A stretch of 64,000 bases of DNA from Paraburkholderia bannensis NBRC 103871 (GTDB taxonomy: Bacteria > Pseudomonadota > Gammaproteobacteria > Burkholderiales > Burkholderiaceae). Positions within the stretch are counted from its first letter, which is position 1; the number at the start of each line of letters is the position of its first letter. Location: the NCBI RefSeq assembly GCF_000685015.1, contig NZ_BAYA01000027.1, positions 59,042-123,041 on the forward strand. The letters are read 5' to 3'. The position numbers were made by a program, and so were the translations under genes. The notes under the pieces were generated by a model, which was given only the letters and a program-made list of their open reading frames with translations, was not told the DNA's origin and searched no databases. Shown one piece after another: positions 40,626 through 49,788 of the stretch.

Positions 40626-41852
40626 TCAGCCGAGCTTGAGGCGACGCACACGCAGCAGCGAACCCGCCACGCAGACGGCGGCGAGCGCGAACAGCGCCAG
40701 TCCCCAGCTTTGCACGACCGCAAAGCGCGAGCCGGCGTGCATGACCATGCCCATGACGAGAATCGGGCTGCAGAAGTAGCCGATGAACTGCGCCGCCGTG
40801 AATGCGCCGGTGCCGAAACCTCGCCGTGCGTACGGCAAGGAGCGCAAGCCCCAGCTCACGAGCGCGGGCAGCACGATGCCGCAGCCCACGCCGTTGACCG
40901 CGCCGCCGAGCGTGAGCAGGCTTGCGTCGTGCGCCGCGCCCATGCACACGAAGCCAAGCCCGCAGACCACCGTGCCGAGCACGAATTGCTGCAGCACGCT
41001 GCACCGGCTCGCGATAAACCAGCCGAAGCCCAACGTGCCCGCGATGATGCCGACGCTGTTCATCGCATACGCGAAGCCGATCGCCCCGGTCGCATGGACG
41101 CCCAGTTGAACCAGCATGAACGACAGGTGCACGGGCACGACCATGAACACCATCCCTACACCGAAAGCCGCCAGGCAGATGAGCGCAAGCAGCCACGGCT
41201 TGAACTCGGGCTCGTCGGCGGTGTTGCGCAACGGCGCTTGCGGCGCCGCGCCGCGCGTGTCCCAGATGAAGATGTGCACGAGCGGCGCGAGCAACAGCGG
41301 CAGCGCGTACGCGATGAACGGCGCGCGCCAGCCATATGCGCCGAGCAGACCGCCCATCAGGTTGAACACGAACGCCGAGGTCGAGGCCACCGTGACCTGA
41401 AGCGCCGCGTAGCGGTCGCGCTTCGCGCCCGTGAAGTAGTCGCCGATGAACGACGTGCTCACGGTCATTGCGGCGGCTTCCGCCAGCCCGACGAGCGCGC
41501 GGCTCGCCAGGATCGCGTGGATCGAATCGAGCCACAGCGGCGCCGTGCCCGCGAGCGCATACAGTACGAGCGAGCCGACCAGCACGCGCTTGCGGCCGAT
41601 CCTGTCGCTGATTGCGCCGATCACCATTGCTAGTGCGCCGAGCACGAACATCGGCATCGTCACGACAACGGGCACCAGCGTTTCGATATTGGGCACCGAG
41701 GCGAAATGCTGCTGCATCGCCGGCAGCACGGGGCCGATCACGGTCGGCGCGAGTGTGCCGCAGATCACCGTGCTTAGAAGAATCAGCGCGTGCAGAAAAT
41801 GGGCTTCGCGACGCGCGGGCGCGCCGTCGCGCCGCTTGAGGTGGACTTGCAT
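40626..41852 (-). CDS. MFS transporter
   Basis: A 408-residue protein with about 12 membrane segments. The MFS signature between TM2 and TM3 is clear (GAISDRIGRKRVLVG), and a related basic loop occurs in the second half (RSLPYARRGFG). It sits between a LysR gene and an SDR gene on the minus strand, facing a divergent catabolic operon, so substrate uptake is the likely role. The substrate cannot be read. Confidence 0.9.
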   Translation of the reverse strand: MQVHLKRRDGAPARREAHFLHALILLSTVICGTLAPTVIGPVLPAMQQHFASVPNIETLVPVVVTMPMFVLGALAMVIGAISDRIGRKRVLVGSLVLYALAGTAPLWLDSIHAILASRALVGLAEAAAMTVSTSFIGDYFTGAKRDRYAALQVTVASTSAFVFNLMGGLLGAYGWRAPFIAYALPLLLAPLVHIFIWDTRGAAPQAPLRNTADEPEFKPWLLALICLAAFGVGMVFMVVPVHLSFMLVQLGVHATGAIGFAYAMNSVGIIAGTLGFGWFIASRCSVLQQFVLGTVVCGLGFVCMGAAHDASLLTLGGAVNGVGCGIVLPALVSWGLRSLPYARRGFGTGAFTAAQFIGYFCSPILVMGMVMHAGSRFAVVQSWGLALFALAAVCVAGSLLRVRRLKLG

Positions 41853-42050
41853 CAGGTCGTCTCCGTTTTATTCAAAAAAGTTCGTCGGCGAGCACGGCGC
41901 GCGAGGCGTTCGTGCCAGTCCGAGAGCTTCCCGTTTGTGTGAGACGAATGATTCCGGCGGCGACGTTACGACACAATCAGATTGCGTTGACGAGACCATT
42001 TGATGTCGTCAAATCAACGCGGCCCGCGCTCGCGTCCGCAGGCGCGCCTT

Positions 42051-42992
42051 TTACGCGCGCTGCGTGAGCACGGCGCCAGGCGCGAGCGCGCTGGCCTGCG
42101 CCTGTTCGAGCAGCACGCGGCGCATCCACGTATGCGCGGGGTCGCCGTTGTTGATCGCGTGCCACTGGATCATCTCCACGAGCGGCGGCAGGTCGAGCGG
42201 CAAGGGCAGCACGCGCAGCGGGAGGAAATGCGCGTAGATGCGCGCGAGGCGTGTGTGAACGGTCGCGATGCGCGTGGTGCCGATCACCAGCTGCGGCAGC
42301 GTGTTGAAGTTCGTCGTGGTGACTTCGATGTTGCGCGTGATGCCGCGATTGGCCATCACGAATCCTTCGAAGCTGGCGCTGCGGCTGTCGCCGAACGTGG
42401 CGGCCACGTGGCCCAGTTCGGCGTATTGCTCAAGCGTCAGCGCATCGCCCACCAGCGGATTGCCTTCCCAGACCACGCAGCTGAATGTCTCCTCGAACAG
42501 CGCCTGGGACGGATGGTCGGGATTCACCGACACACTTGGATAGATCACGAAATCGACTTCGCCGCGATCGAGCCGCTCCGGCACGTCGTCGGCCATGTTG
42601 GCGATGTGCAGCGTGATGCCGGGCGCTTCGCGTTGCAGGCGCTGCACCACGTCGATCAGCAATACGGTGGTGAGATAGTCTGACGCGCGAATCACAAAGT
42701 TGCGCCGCGCCTGCGCCGGATCGAACTCCAGCCGCGCCACCACCGTCGACTGCACGGTCAGCAGGATCTCGCGCACGGGCTGCGCGAGGCTGCGCCCAAG
42801 CGGCGTGAGTTCCATGCGGCGGCCGACCTGCATCAGCAAGGGATCGTCGAAGTATTCGCGCAGACGGCCTAGCGCGCTGCTGGTCGCGGAAGCGCCGATA
42901 TGCAGCCGCTCGCTTGCGCGCGTCACGCTGCGCGTGTCGAGCAGCGCATCGAGCGCCACCAGCAGATTCATGTCGAAGTGACCGAGTCTCAT
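42051..42992 (-). CDS. LysR-family regulator (NodD-like)
   Basis: A 313-residue LTTR with an N-terminal HTH (FDMNLLVALDALLDTRSVTRASERL, SATSSALGRLREYF) and an effector domain starting near residue 95. The HTH sequence resembles the NodD/NahR group, which responds to aromatic ligands. It diverges from the VOC gene that opens the catabolic operon, with a long inverted repeat in between at 43024-43054. It is probably the activator of that operon. Confidence 0.93.
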   Translation of the reverse strand: MRLGHFDMNLLVALDALLDTRSVTRASERLHIGASATSSALGRLREYFDDPLLMQVGRRMELTPLGRSLAQPVREILLTVQSTVVARLEFDPAQARRNFVIRASDYLTTVLLIDVVQRLQREAPGITLHIANMADDVPERLDRGEVDFVIYPSVSVNPDHPSQALFEETFSCVVWEGNPLVGDALTLEQYAELGHVAATFGDSRSASFEGFVMANRGITRNIEVTTTNFNTLPQLVIGTTRIATVHTRLARIYAHFLPLRVLPLPLDLPPLVEMIQWHAINNGDPAHTWMRRVLLEQAQASALAPGAVLTQRA

Positions 42993-43023
42993 GGTGCGCC
43001 ACTATCGCGTGACCATCCGATCG

Positions 43024-43054
43024 CATCAATGCGTGTTTCCACTAGGAATTGATG
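43024..43054. promoter_or_regulatory. LysR-type inverted repeat between lysR and the catabolic operon
   Basis: CATCAAT-N17-ATTGATG, perfect 7-bp arms, centred about 47 bases from the LysR start and about 125 bases from the VOC start. ATC...GAT arms of this kind resemble nod-box/NahR-type sites. Confidence 0.55.
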
Positions 43055-43164
43055 GTTTCGACAAGTGAATATCTCTAGAGTGGTGCCATACGAATCAACG
43101 ATGCCGTTGGCCTGGCGCGAACGCCAGCGCCACGCGGCACGAACAAGCCGGAGACAAAGCCACC

Positions 43165-43653
43165 ATGACGACCGTGCCGTGCACGCCCGCGCCGCTGGCG
43201 CTCGACGAAACCGCCCATGACGCGCCCCTGCTTGCCGCGCTGCGTCCGCATCACTTCGGCATTAGCGTGCCGGATCTGGATGCGGCCATCGCGTGGTACC
43301 GGCGCATGCTGGGCTTCACGCTCGAACAGCAGCTCTCGATCGACAAGATTCCCGCGCGCGTGGCCTTCGTGCGTCGGGACGCCTACCGCATCGAGATCTT
43401 CGAAGTGCCCAATGCTGCACCGCTGCCAGCCGATAGGCGCGTGCCGAATCTCGATCTGCGCACGCATGGCAACAAGCACATGTGTTTCGAGGTGCCCGAT
43501 GTACCTGCGGCCGTGACGGCGCTGCGCAAAGCCGGTGCCGATATTGCCTTCGAACTCACCGTGGACGGCAATCCGACCGCCTTTATCCGCGATGTCTGCG
43601 GCAACCTGATCGAACTGCTGGAGCCGTTTGCCGCCGATCTGCGCGCGGCATGA
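43165..43653 (+). CDS. VOC-family protein (glyoxalase/dioxygenase fold), single domain
   Basis: A 162-residue protein with one VOC module: RPHHFGISVPDLDAAIAWYRRMLGF at the N-terminus (candidate metal His), KHMCFEVPDV in the middle (second His), and CGNLIELLEPF (Glu) at the C-terminus. The His-His-Glu set is compatible with metal binding, as an isomerase, epimerase or dioxygenase-like enzyme. It is the first gene of the plus-strand operon and overlaps the SMP-30-like start. Confidence 0.88.
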   Translation: MTTVPCTPAPLALDETAHDAPLLAALRPHHFGISVPDLDAAIAWYRRMLGFTLEQQLSIDKIPARVAFVRRDAYRIEIFEVPNAAPLPADRRVPNLDLRTHGNKHMCFEVPDVPAAVTALRKAGADIAFELTVDGNPTAFIRDVCGNLIELLEPFAADLRAA

Positions 43654-44747
43654 ACGGCAGGCTTTCGCACCTCGCCCCACTCCCTACACTCATGACGACA
43701 TCGATGACGACATCGACCAATCCGCTGCACGGCTGGCAAGTCAACCGCGACGACATCCGCATGGTGGGCCGCGACCTGCTGCGCCCCGAATGCATTCTGG
43801 CCGAGCCCGACGGCACGCTCTGGACAGCCGACGCGCGCGGCGGCGTGATGCGTATCGCGCCCGACGGCGAACAAACGTTGATCGCGCAACAAACGCCTGA
43901 AGCGAACGCGCCAGCGTCGACCGATGCGCAACAACTGGTGATGGGCGGCACGCTGCCCAACGGCCTTGCGTTCGATCGCGACGGCAACATCGTGATCGCC
44001 AACTTCGGCACCGATGCGATCGAACTGATGACGCGCGATGGCGCGTCGCGCACGCTCTACGACCGCATCGACGGCCAGCCGCTGGGCAAGACCAATTTCG
44101 TGCTGACCGATTCGCGCGGGCGCATCTGGTTCACGGTTACGACGCGCCAGGTGCCGTGGACGCGTTCGATCAACGAGAAGACCGCCGACGGCTACGTGGG
44201 CCTGATCGACGAAAACGGCATTCGCATTGTGGCGGACGGCTTTGTCGGCACCAATGAAATCCGGCTGGACGCGAACGAGGAATGGCTCTATGTGGTCGAG
44301 ACCAACGCGCGCCGCATTTCGCGTTTGCGCGTGCAGGACGACGGCTCGCTCTCCGATCGCGCCATCTACGGCCCGCATGACCTGGGCGGCTTTCCCGATG
44401 GCTTTGCGTTCGACGCGCACGGCAATTTGTGGATCACGCTGATCCTCAACGAAAAGCTGATCGCGCTCACGCCCGAAGGCGAGATCCTCACGCTGCTCGA
44501 CGACGGCAATCCGCAAGCGTTCGCCCGTTACGAAGAACACTATCGCAACGGCACCACCACGCCTGAACTGATGGGCGCCTGCCGCGGCACGCTCGCGCCG
44601 ATGATGGCGAGCCTCACCTTCGGCGGCCCGGATTTGCGCACGGTGTATCTGGGGAGCCTGGGCGGCACGACGCTCGCGAGTTTTCGCTCGCCCGTGGCCG
44701 GCCTGCCGCTCGCGCACTGGCACCGCACCGCCGCGAACGCCTCGTAA
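43650..44747 (+). CDS. SMP-30/gluconolactonase-family hydrolase
   Basis: A 365-residue six-bladed beta-propeller protein: ECILAEPDGTLWTADARGGVMRI, LPNGLAFDRDGNIVIANFG, TNFVLTDSRGRIWFT, NEIRLDANEEWLYVVET, FPDGFAFDAHGNLWITL. SMP-30 proteins are calcium-dependent lactonases. The ATG at 43650 overlaps the VOC stop (ATGA); an ATG 14 codons later (MTTSM) is also possible. It is likely a lactone-opening step in the catabolic pathway. Confidence 0.88.
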   Translation: MNGRLSHLAPLPTLMTTSMTTSTNPLHGWQVNRDDIRMVGRDLLRPECILAEPDGTLWTADARGGVMRIAPDGEQTLIAQQTPEANAPASTDAQQLVMGGTLPNGLAFDRDGNIVIANFGTDAIELMTRDGASRTLYDRIDGQPLGKTNFVLTDSRGRIWFTVTTRQVPWTRSINEKTADGYVGLIDENGIRIVADGFVGTNEIRLDANEEWLYVVETNARRISRLRVQDDGSLSDRAIYGPHDLGGFPDGFAFDAHGNLWITLILNEKLIALTPEGEILTLLDDGNPQAFARYEEHYRNGTTTPELMGACRGTLAPMMASLTFGGPDLRTVYLGSLGGTTLASFRSPVAGLPLAHWHRTAANAS

Positions 44748-44794
44748 CGGCTTCTCCTCTTACTTCTCTTCACGGATACACGGATAGCAACGAC

Positions 44795-46078
44795 ATGATC
44801 GAACATCTCAAGACCGGCCAGACGGCCCAGGTGAAAGCCGACAACAACGCGCAGGTGCGCATGACCGTCGAAAAGATCATCGCCGATATCGAGTCGCGCG
44901 GTGAATCCGCTGTTCGTGAGTATTCCGAACGTTTCGACAAGTGGAATCCGCAGCACTTCCGCCTCTCGCAGGACGAGATCCAGGCCTGCATCGACGCGCT
45001 CTCGCCGCAGGCCATCGAGGACATCAAGTTCGCCCAGGCGCAGATTCGCCGCTTCGCGCAGATTCAACTGCTGTCGCTGCGCGATGTCGAAGTGGAAACG
45101 CTGCCGGGCGTCGTGCTGGGCCACAGGAACATTCCGGTGAATTCAGTGGGCTGCTACATTCCGGGCGGCAAATATCCGCTGCTGGCGTCGGCGCATATGA
45201 GCGTGCTGACTGCGAAAGTCGCGGGCGTCAAACGCGTGATCGCCTGCGCGCCGCCGTTCGACGGCAAGCCGTCGCCGGAAATCATCGCCGCGATGGCGCT
45301 CGCGGGCGCCGACGAAATCTACGTGATGGGCGGCGTCCAGGGCGTGGCGGCCATGGCGCTGGGCACGGAACACATCGCGCCGGTGGATATGATCGTCGGC
45401 CCGGGGAATGCCTTTGTGGCCGAAGCCAAACGCCAGCTTTACGGCCGCGTGGGCATCGACCTGTTCGCGGGCCCGACCGAAACGCTGGTGATCTGCGACG
45501 ACAGCGTGGACGCCGAACTGGTCGCCGTCGACCTGCTGGGCCAGGCCGAACACGGGCCGACCTCGCCCGCATACTGCATCACCACGAGCAAAAAGATCGC
45601 CGCCGAACTGGCCGCCGCAATCGAAACCGTGCTCGCGCGCCTGGACACAGCGCCGGTGGCCAGCGTCGCCTGGCGCGATTACGGCGAGATCATCCTGTGC
45701 GACACCGACGAGGAAATGTTGCAGGAAGCCGAACGCCTGTGCTCGGAGCACGTCCAGGTGATGACGCGCGACCCGGACTGGTTCCTGCAGCGCATGACCA
45801 ACTACGGCGCGCTGTTCCTCGGCCATCGCACCAATGTCTCGTACGGCGACAAGGTGATCGGCACCAATCACACGCTGCCGACCATGGGCGCGGGGCGTTA
45901 CACGGGCGGCCTGTGGGTCGGTAAATTCATCAAGACGCACAGCTACCAGCGCATTCTCACGGACGAAGCGTCGGTGAAAATCGGCGAAGTCTGCTCGCGG
46001 CTGTGCGCGCTCGAACACTTTTCGGGCCACAAGGAGCAAGCCGATATTCGCGTGCGCCGTCTTGGCAAGCCGCAATAA
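44795..46078 (+). CDS. Histidinol-dehydrogenase-family enzyme (HpsN-like sugar/alcohol dehydrogenase)
   Basis: A 427-residue HisD-fold protein keeping the zinc and catalytic residues: GQAEHGP (Gln and His), CSEHVQVM (Glu-His pair), GDKVIGTNHTLPT (Asp) and LEHFSGHKEQ (Glu, His). HisD oxidises an alcohol to an acid in two NAD steps. The GQAEHGPTSPA form is the one I associate with non-biosynthetic homologues such as sulfopropanediol dehydrogenase HpsN. There are no other his genes here and the context is catabolic, so it probably oxidises a primary alcohol intermediate to a carboxylate. Confidence 0.88.
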   Translation: MIEHLKTGQTAQVKADNNAQVRMTVEKIIADIESRGESAVREYSERFDKWNPQHFRLSQDEIQACIDALSPQAIEDIKFAQAQIRRFAQIQLLSLRDVEVETLPGVVLGHRNIPVNSVGCYIPGGKYPLLASAHMSVLTAKVAGVKRVIACAPPFDGKPSPEIIAAMALAGADEIYVMGGVQGVAAMALGTEHIAPVDMIVGPGNAFVAEAKRQLYGRVGIDLFAGPTETLVICDDSVDAELVAVDLLGQAEHGPTSPAYCITTSKKIAAELAAAIETVLARLDTAPVASVAWRDYGEIILCDTDEEMLQEAERLCSEHVQVMTRDPDWFLQRMTNYGALFLGHRTNVSYGDKVIGTNHTLPTMGAGRYTGGLWVGKFIKTHSYQRILTDEASVKIGEVCSRLCALEHFSGHKEQADIRVRRLGKPQ

Positions 46079-46097
46079 GGCGAGGTTCAAACTCGAC

Positions 46098-46868
46098 ATG
46101 ACGACGTTCACCACCACCACGGGCGAGCGCCCGGTTGCGCTCGTGACGGGCGCGACCGGCGGCCTGGGCGCGCAGATCTGCCGCACGCTGGCGCAAGCCG
46201 GTTGCGCGGTTGTCGCCGGGTATCGCAGTTCGGCGCACGCGGCGCAAACGCTGGTTGCGCAACTCGACGGCGTGGGCCATCGCGCCTTCGCCGCGCCGGT
46301 CACGGACACGGCCGCGCTCGCGCGTCTGGCCGATGATGTCGCGACGCATTATGGCCGCTGCGATGTGCTCGTGAACTGCGCGGGCACGACGCGCTTCGTC
46401 GCCCACGACGATCTCGACGGCATGAGCGACGCGCTCATCGACGATGTGCTGGCCACCAACGTGCGCGGCCCGTTCGCCATGGTGCGCGCGCTGCGCCCGC
46501 TGCTGGCGCAAAGCACGCTGGCGGGCGGCGCGGTCGTCGTCAATATCTCGTCGATTGCCGCGCACACGGCGATGGGCAGCAACGTCATTTATTGCGCGTC
46601 GAAAGCGGCGCTCGACAATCTCACGAAGTCGCTGGCGCGCGCGCTGGCGCCGCAGATTCGCGTGGTGTCGGTCTCGCCGGGGCTCGTCGATACGGAATTC
46701 GTCAAGTCGATGGACACCGCATGGCGCGACGAACAGGCCGCACGCACGCCGCTCGGGCGCCTTGCCGATCCGCAGGAGATCGCGCAGGCCGTGCTCGTCG
46801 CCGCGCGCGATCTGCGCTTCACCACCGGCTGCGTGCTGCCCGTGGACGGCGGCCGTCCGCTGCGCTAA
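46098..46868 (+). CDS. Short-chain dehydrogenase/reductase
   Basis: A 256-residue classical SDR: VTGATGGLG, NCAGTTR, NISSIAA, YCASKAA (YxxxK intact) and VDGGRPLR at the end. I chose the ATG at 46098, 19 bases after the HisD-like stop; a TTG at 46062 would lie inside that gene. It is probably the partner alcohol/ketone dehydrogenase of the pathway. Confidence 0.92.
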   Translation: MTTFTTTTGERPVALVTGATGGLGAQICRTLAQAGCAVVAGYRSSAHAAQTLVAQLDGVGHRAFAAPVTDTAALARLADDVATHYGRCDVLVNCAGTTRFVAHDDLDGMSDALIDDVLATNVRGPFAMVRALRPLLAQSTLAGGAVVVNISSIAAHTAMGSNVIYCASKAALDNLTKSLARALAPQIRVVSVSPGLVDTEFVKSMDTAWRDEQAARTPLGRLADPQEIAQAVLVAARDLRFTTGCVLPVDGGRPLR

Positions 46869-46906
46869 ACCGTCAACTCAAAAGCAAAACGAAGGAGACA
46901 GACACC

Positions 46907-47923
46907 ATGAAACTCGCGTCGCTCAACACTGGCCACCCGGATGGCGCGCTGATCGTCGTTTCGCGCGATCTGCACCGTGCGGTGCACGCCGACGCCGTCG
47001 CGCCCACCCTGCGCGCCGCGCTCGACGACTGGACGCGCGCCGAACCCGCCTTGCAGGCGCTTTACACCGCGCTCAACGCGGGCACCGCCGCCAATGCCTT
47101 CGACTTCGATGCGCGCGCCTGCACCGCGCCGCTACCGCGCACGCACCAGTTCATCGACGCCTCGGCGTTCCTGAACCACGGCCGCATCATGACGCAGGCC
47201 TATCATCCGGAGAAGCAGTCCGATCCCACGACGCCCGTGCTGATCCAGCGTCAGGCCGACGATTTCGCGGGCCCGCACGCCGATTACCCCTTCCCCGACG
47301 AAGCCGACCACTGCGATTTCGAAGGCGAAGTGGGCGTGATCCTGGGCGATGTGCCAATGGGCACGCGGCCAGCCGAAGCGCTCGACCATGTGTGCCTCAT
47401 CGTGCTGTTCAACGACGTGAGCATGCGCAAACACCTGTTCCGCGAACTGGGCATGGGCTTCGGCTTCATCCTCGCCAAGCCCGCCACGGCGTTCGCGCCG
47501 GTCGCCGTCACGCCCGACGAACTGGGCGACGCGTGGCGCGACGGACGCGTGCAGCTCGACATGGAAGTCTCGCGCAACGGCCAGCGCTTCGGTTCGCCGA
47601 ATGGCCGCGAGATGAACTTCGGCTTTCACGAACTGATCGCGTATATCGCGTACAACCGCAATCTGCGCGCGGGCATGCTGCTCGGCTCCGGCACGTTTTC
47701 AAATGTCGATTACCGCCAGACCGGCTCGGCCTGCCTCGCCGAACAACGCGCCATCGAAGCGCTGGAGCACGGCGAGTCGCGCACGCCGTGGTTGCGGTTT
47801 GGCGAGCGGTTGCGCTTTGAAATGAAGGGCCGCGACGGGCAATCGATCTTCGGTGCGATCGATCACCGCTTTGTGCAGGCCGACTATGTGCAGCAAAACG
47901 TGACGTCAGGAGTCGATGCATGA
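46907..47923 (+). CDS. Fumarylacetoacetate-hydrolase-family protein
   Basis: A 338-residue FAH-fold enzyme. It has an N-terminal domain, then the metal site CDFEGEVGVIL (ExE), NDVSMRKHL, GFGFILAKP, FGSPNGREMNFGF and LLGSGTFSNVDYRQ. FAH-fold enzymes hydrolyse C-C bonds of 1,3-diketo acids or decarboxylate/hydrate oxo-acids, usually late in aromatic degradation. GAAGGAG precedes the ATG at 46907. Its stop overlaps the next start (ATGA). Confidence 0.92.
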   Translation: MKLASLNTGHPDGALIVVSRDLHRAVHADAVAPTLRAALDDWTRAEPALQALYTALNAGTAANAFDFDARACTAPLPRTHQFIDASAFLNHGRIMTQAYHPEKQSDPTTPVLIQRQADDFAGPHADYPFPDEADHCDFEGEVGVILGDVPMGTRPAEALDHVCLIVLFNDVSMRKHLFRELGMGFGFILAKPATAFAPVAVTPDELGDAWRDGRVQLDMEVSRNGQRFGSPNGREMNFGFHELIAYIAYNRNLRAGMLLGSGTFSNVDYRQTGSACLAEQRAIEALEHGESRTPWLRFGERLRFEMKGRDGQSIFGAIDHRFVQADYVQQNVTSGVDA

Positions 47924-49788
47924 GCCAGCAGTACGACATCGTTGCCATGGGCGCGGGCCACAACGGGCTGGTGGCCGCAGCCTATCTCGCGAAAGCGGGC
48001 AAAAAAGTGCTGGTGCTGGAGCGCAAGGCGTGGCCCGGCGGCGGCGTGAGCACGCGCGAACTCAACACGCCTGGCTACTGGCACGACGAGCATTCGAGCG
48101 TGCACATCATGATTCAGGGCAATCCGATGCTGCGCCAGGACGAACTCGGCCTGCTGTCGGAGCACGGCCTGAAGTACCACTATTCGCCGGTGCCGCACGC
48201 CACGGTGTTCCCAGACCAGTCGGTGCTGTTCACCTACAAGGATCTGGACAAGACCTGCGAATGCTTCGCGAAGGTCTCGCAAAAGGACGCCGATACCTAT
48301 CGCGCCTTCGTGAAGATGAGCCAGCAGGTGCTGCAGATGTTCATGCCGGGCCTCTATTCGCCGCCGCCTCCGCTGGGCGAGCTGGTGGCCATGCTCGATC
48401 GCAGCGACGAGGGCCGCCTCATGCTCGACTACATGAATCGCGATTGCCTCGACCTCGTCAATCAACTCTACGAGAGCGACAAGATCAAGATTCACCTGCT
48501 GCGGCTCGTGAGCGAAAACCTGCAGGCGCCCAACGAACTCGGCACCGGCATGGGCGTGCTGCTGATGCCCGGCATCATCCACACCTATGGCGTCTCGCAG
48601 CCGGTGGGCGGCAGCGGCAAGCTGACCGAATCGCTGGTGCGCTGCATCGAATCGCATGGCGGCGAGGTGCGTTGCAACGCCGAAGTCGCGCAGATTCTCA
48701 CGAGCGCGGGCCGCGCCAGCGGCGTGCGTCTTGCCGACGGCGAAACGATTGTCGCGAAGGACGCGGTGATCGGTGCGATCCATCCGCATGTGATCCGCCG
48801 CTTCGTGGAAGGCGTGCCCGAGCCGGTGCTCCAGCGCGCCGAGCGCGCGACGCTCGCGCCCTTCTCGATCATGGTGAGCCACTACGACCTGAAGGAAAAC
48901 GCGCGCTTTTATGCGGGCGAGGAAGTGGGCTATGCGACCATGCTCGAATTGATGGCCACGGACAGCCTCGACGACATGCTCGCCGATTTCGACGACCTCA
49001 AACGCGGCCTGATCACCGAGCGCCGTCTGTGCGCGGGCGGTGACGAAAGCATCGGCGACAAAACGCGCGTGCCGGCGGGCAAGGGCATGTTCCATGGCAT
49101 CACGTTCGCGCCTTATAACGTCAAGGACAAACGCTGGGCGGGCCGCCACTGGGACGACATCAAGGAAGAGATTGGCGACCTGTCGCTGGCGCATTATCGC
49201 CAGTTCGTTTCGAACCTCACGAGCGACAACATTGTCGCGCGCAGCATCGTGAGTCCCGTCGATCTCGAACGCTCCAGTCCGAACAGCATGATGCGCGGCG
49301 ACCTGCACGGCGTGGCGCCTTACTTCTACCAGAGCGCGGGCCATCGTCCGACGCCCGACCTCGGCCAGTTCACGGTGCCGGGCGTCGAGCGTCTGTATCT
49401 GGCCGGGCCGTTCCAGCATCCGGGCGGCGGCGTCTACGGCGCGGGCCGCGCCACCGCCATCAAGATGTTCGAGCAACTGGGCATGGATTTCAGCAGCGTC
49501 GCGAAGGGCGCGCGCCAGGATAGCGGCGTCCCGGCTACGGCTCAGCAGAACGGTGCATCAAAGAAGGACGGCATGGTGCTGCGCGGCCCCGCCGACGAAG
49601 AACTGATGCACGTGGAGTCGCTGGAGCGCGTGGGCAACGAACTCGTCATCAAGGGCAAGAGCTTCGGCACCATGCCGATGGAAGCGCGTCTGGACGCCGC
49701 TTCGGCGCGGGCGGGCCTGAAGATGCTGGGCGCGTCGCGCCTCGCCTTCCTCGCCACGCTGCCGTTTCGCAAGGGAGACCCGCAATGA
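47920..49788 (+). CDS. Phytoene-desaturase-like FAD oxidoreductase with C-terminal extension
   Basis: A 622-residue flavoprotein of the CrtI/retinol saturase type: GAGHNGLVAAAYLAKAG (FAD) at residues about 11-27, ERKAWPGGGVSTRE, PVGGSGKLTESLVRCIESHGG and, near 505-530, LYLAGPFQHPGGGVYGAGRA. About 80 residues follow the usual end of this fold (from about 545), with DGMVLRGPADEELMHVE, which I do not recognise. Such enzymes oxidise or saturate C-C bonds. Coupled on both sides by ATGA overlaps. Confidence 0.88.
   Translation: MSQQYDIVAMGAGHNGLVAAAYLAKAGKKVLVLERKAWPGGGVSTRELNTPGYWHDEHSSVHIMIQGNPMLRQDELGLLSEHGLKYHYSPVPHATVFPDQSVLFTYKDLDKTCECFAKVSQKDADTYRAFVKMSQQVLQMFMPGLYSPPPPLGELVAMLDRSDEGRLMLDYMNRDCLDLVNQLYESDKIKIHLLRLVSENLQAPNELGTGMGVLLMPGIIHTYGVSQPVGGSGKLTESLVRCIESHGGEVRCNAEVAQILTSAGRASGVRLADGETIVAKDAVIGAIHPHVIRRFVEGVPEPVLQRAERATLAPFSIMVSHYDLKENARFYAGEEVGYATMLELMATDSLDDMLADFDDLKRGLITERRLCAGGDESIGDKTRVPAGKGMFHGITFAPYNVKDKRWAGRHWDDIKEEIGDLSLAHYRQFVSNLTSDNIVARSIVSPVDLERSSPNSMMRGDLHGVAPYFYQSAGHRPTPDLGQFTVPGVERLYLAGPFQHPGGGVYGAGRATAIKMFEQLGMDFSSVAKGARQDSGVPATAQQNGASKKDGMVLRGPADEELMHVESLERVGNELVIKGKSFGTMPMEARLDAASARAGLKMLGASRLAFLATLPFRKGDPQ

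Noticed and set aside
44795..46078. Histidine biosynthesis hisD
   Set aside because: No other his genes are present, and the GQAEHGP variant and catabolic neighbours indicate a homologue with another substrate.
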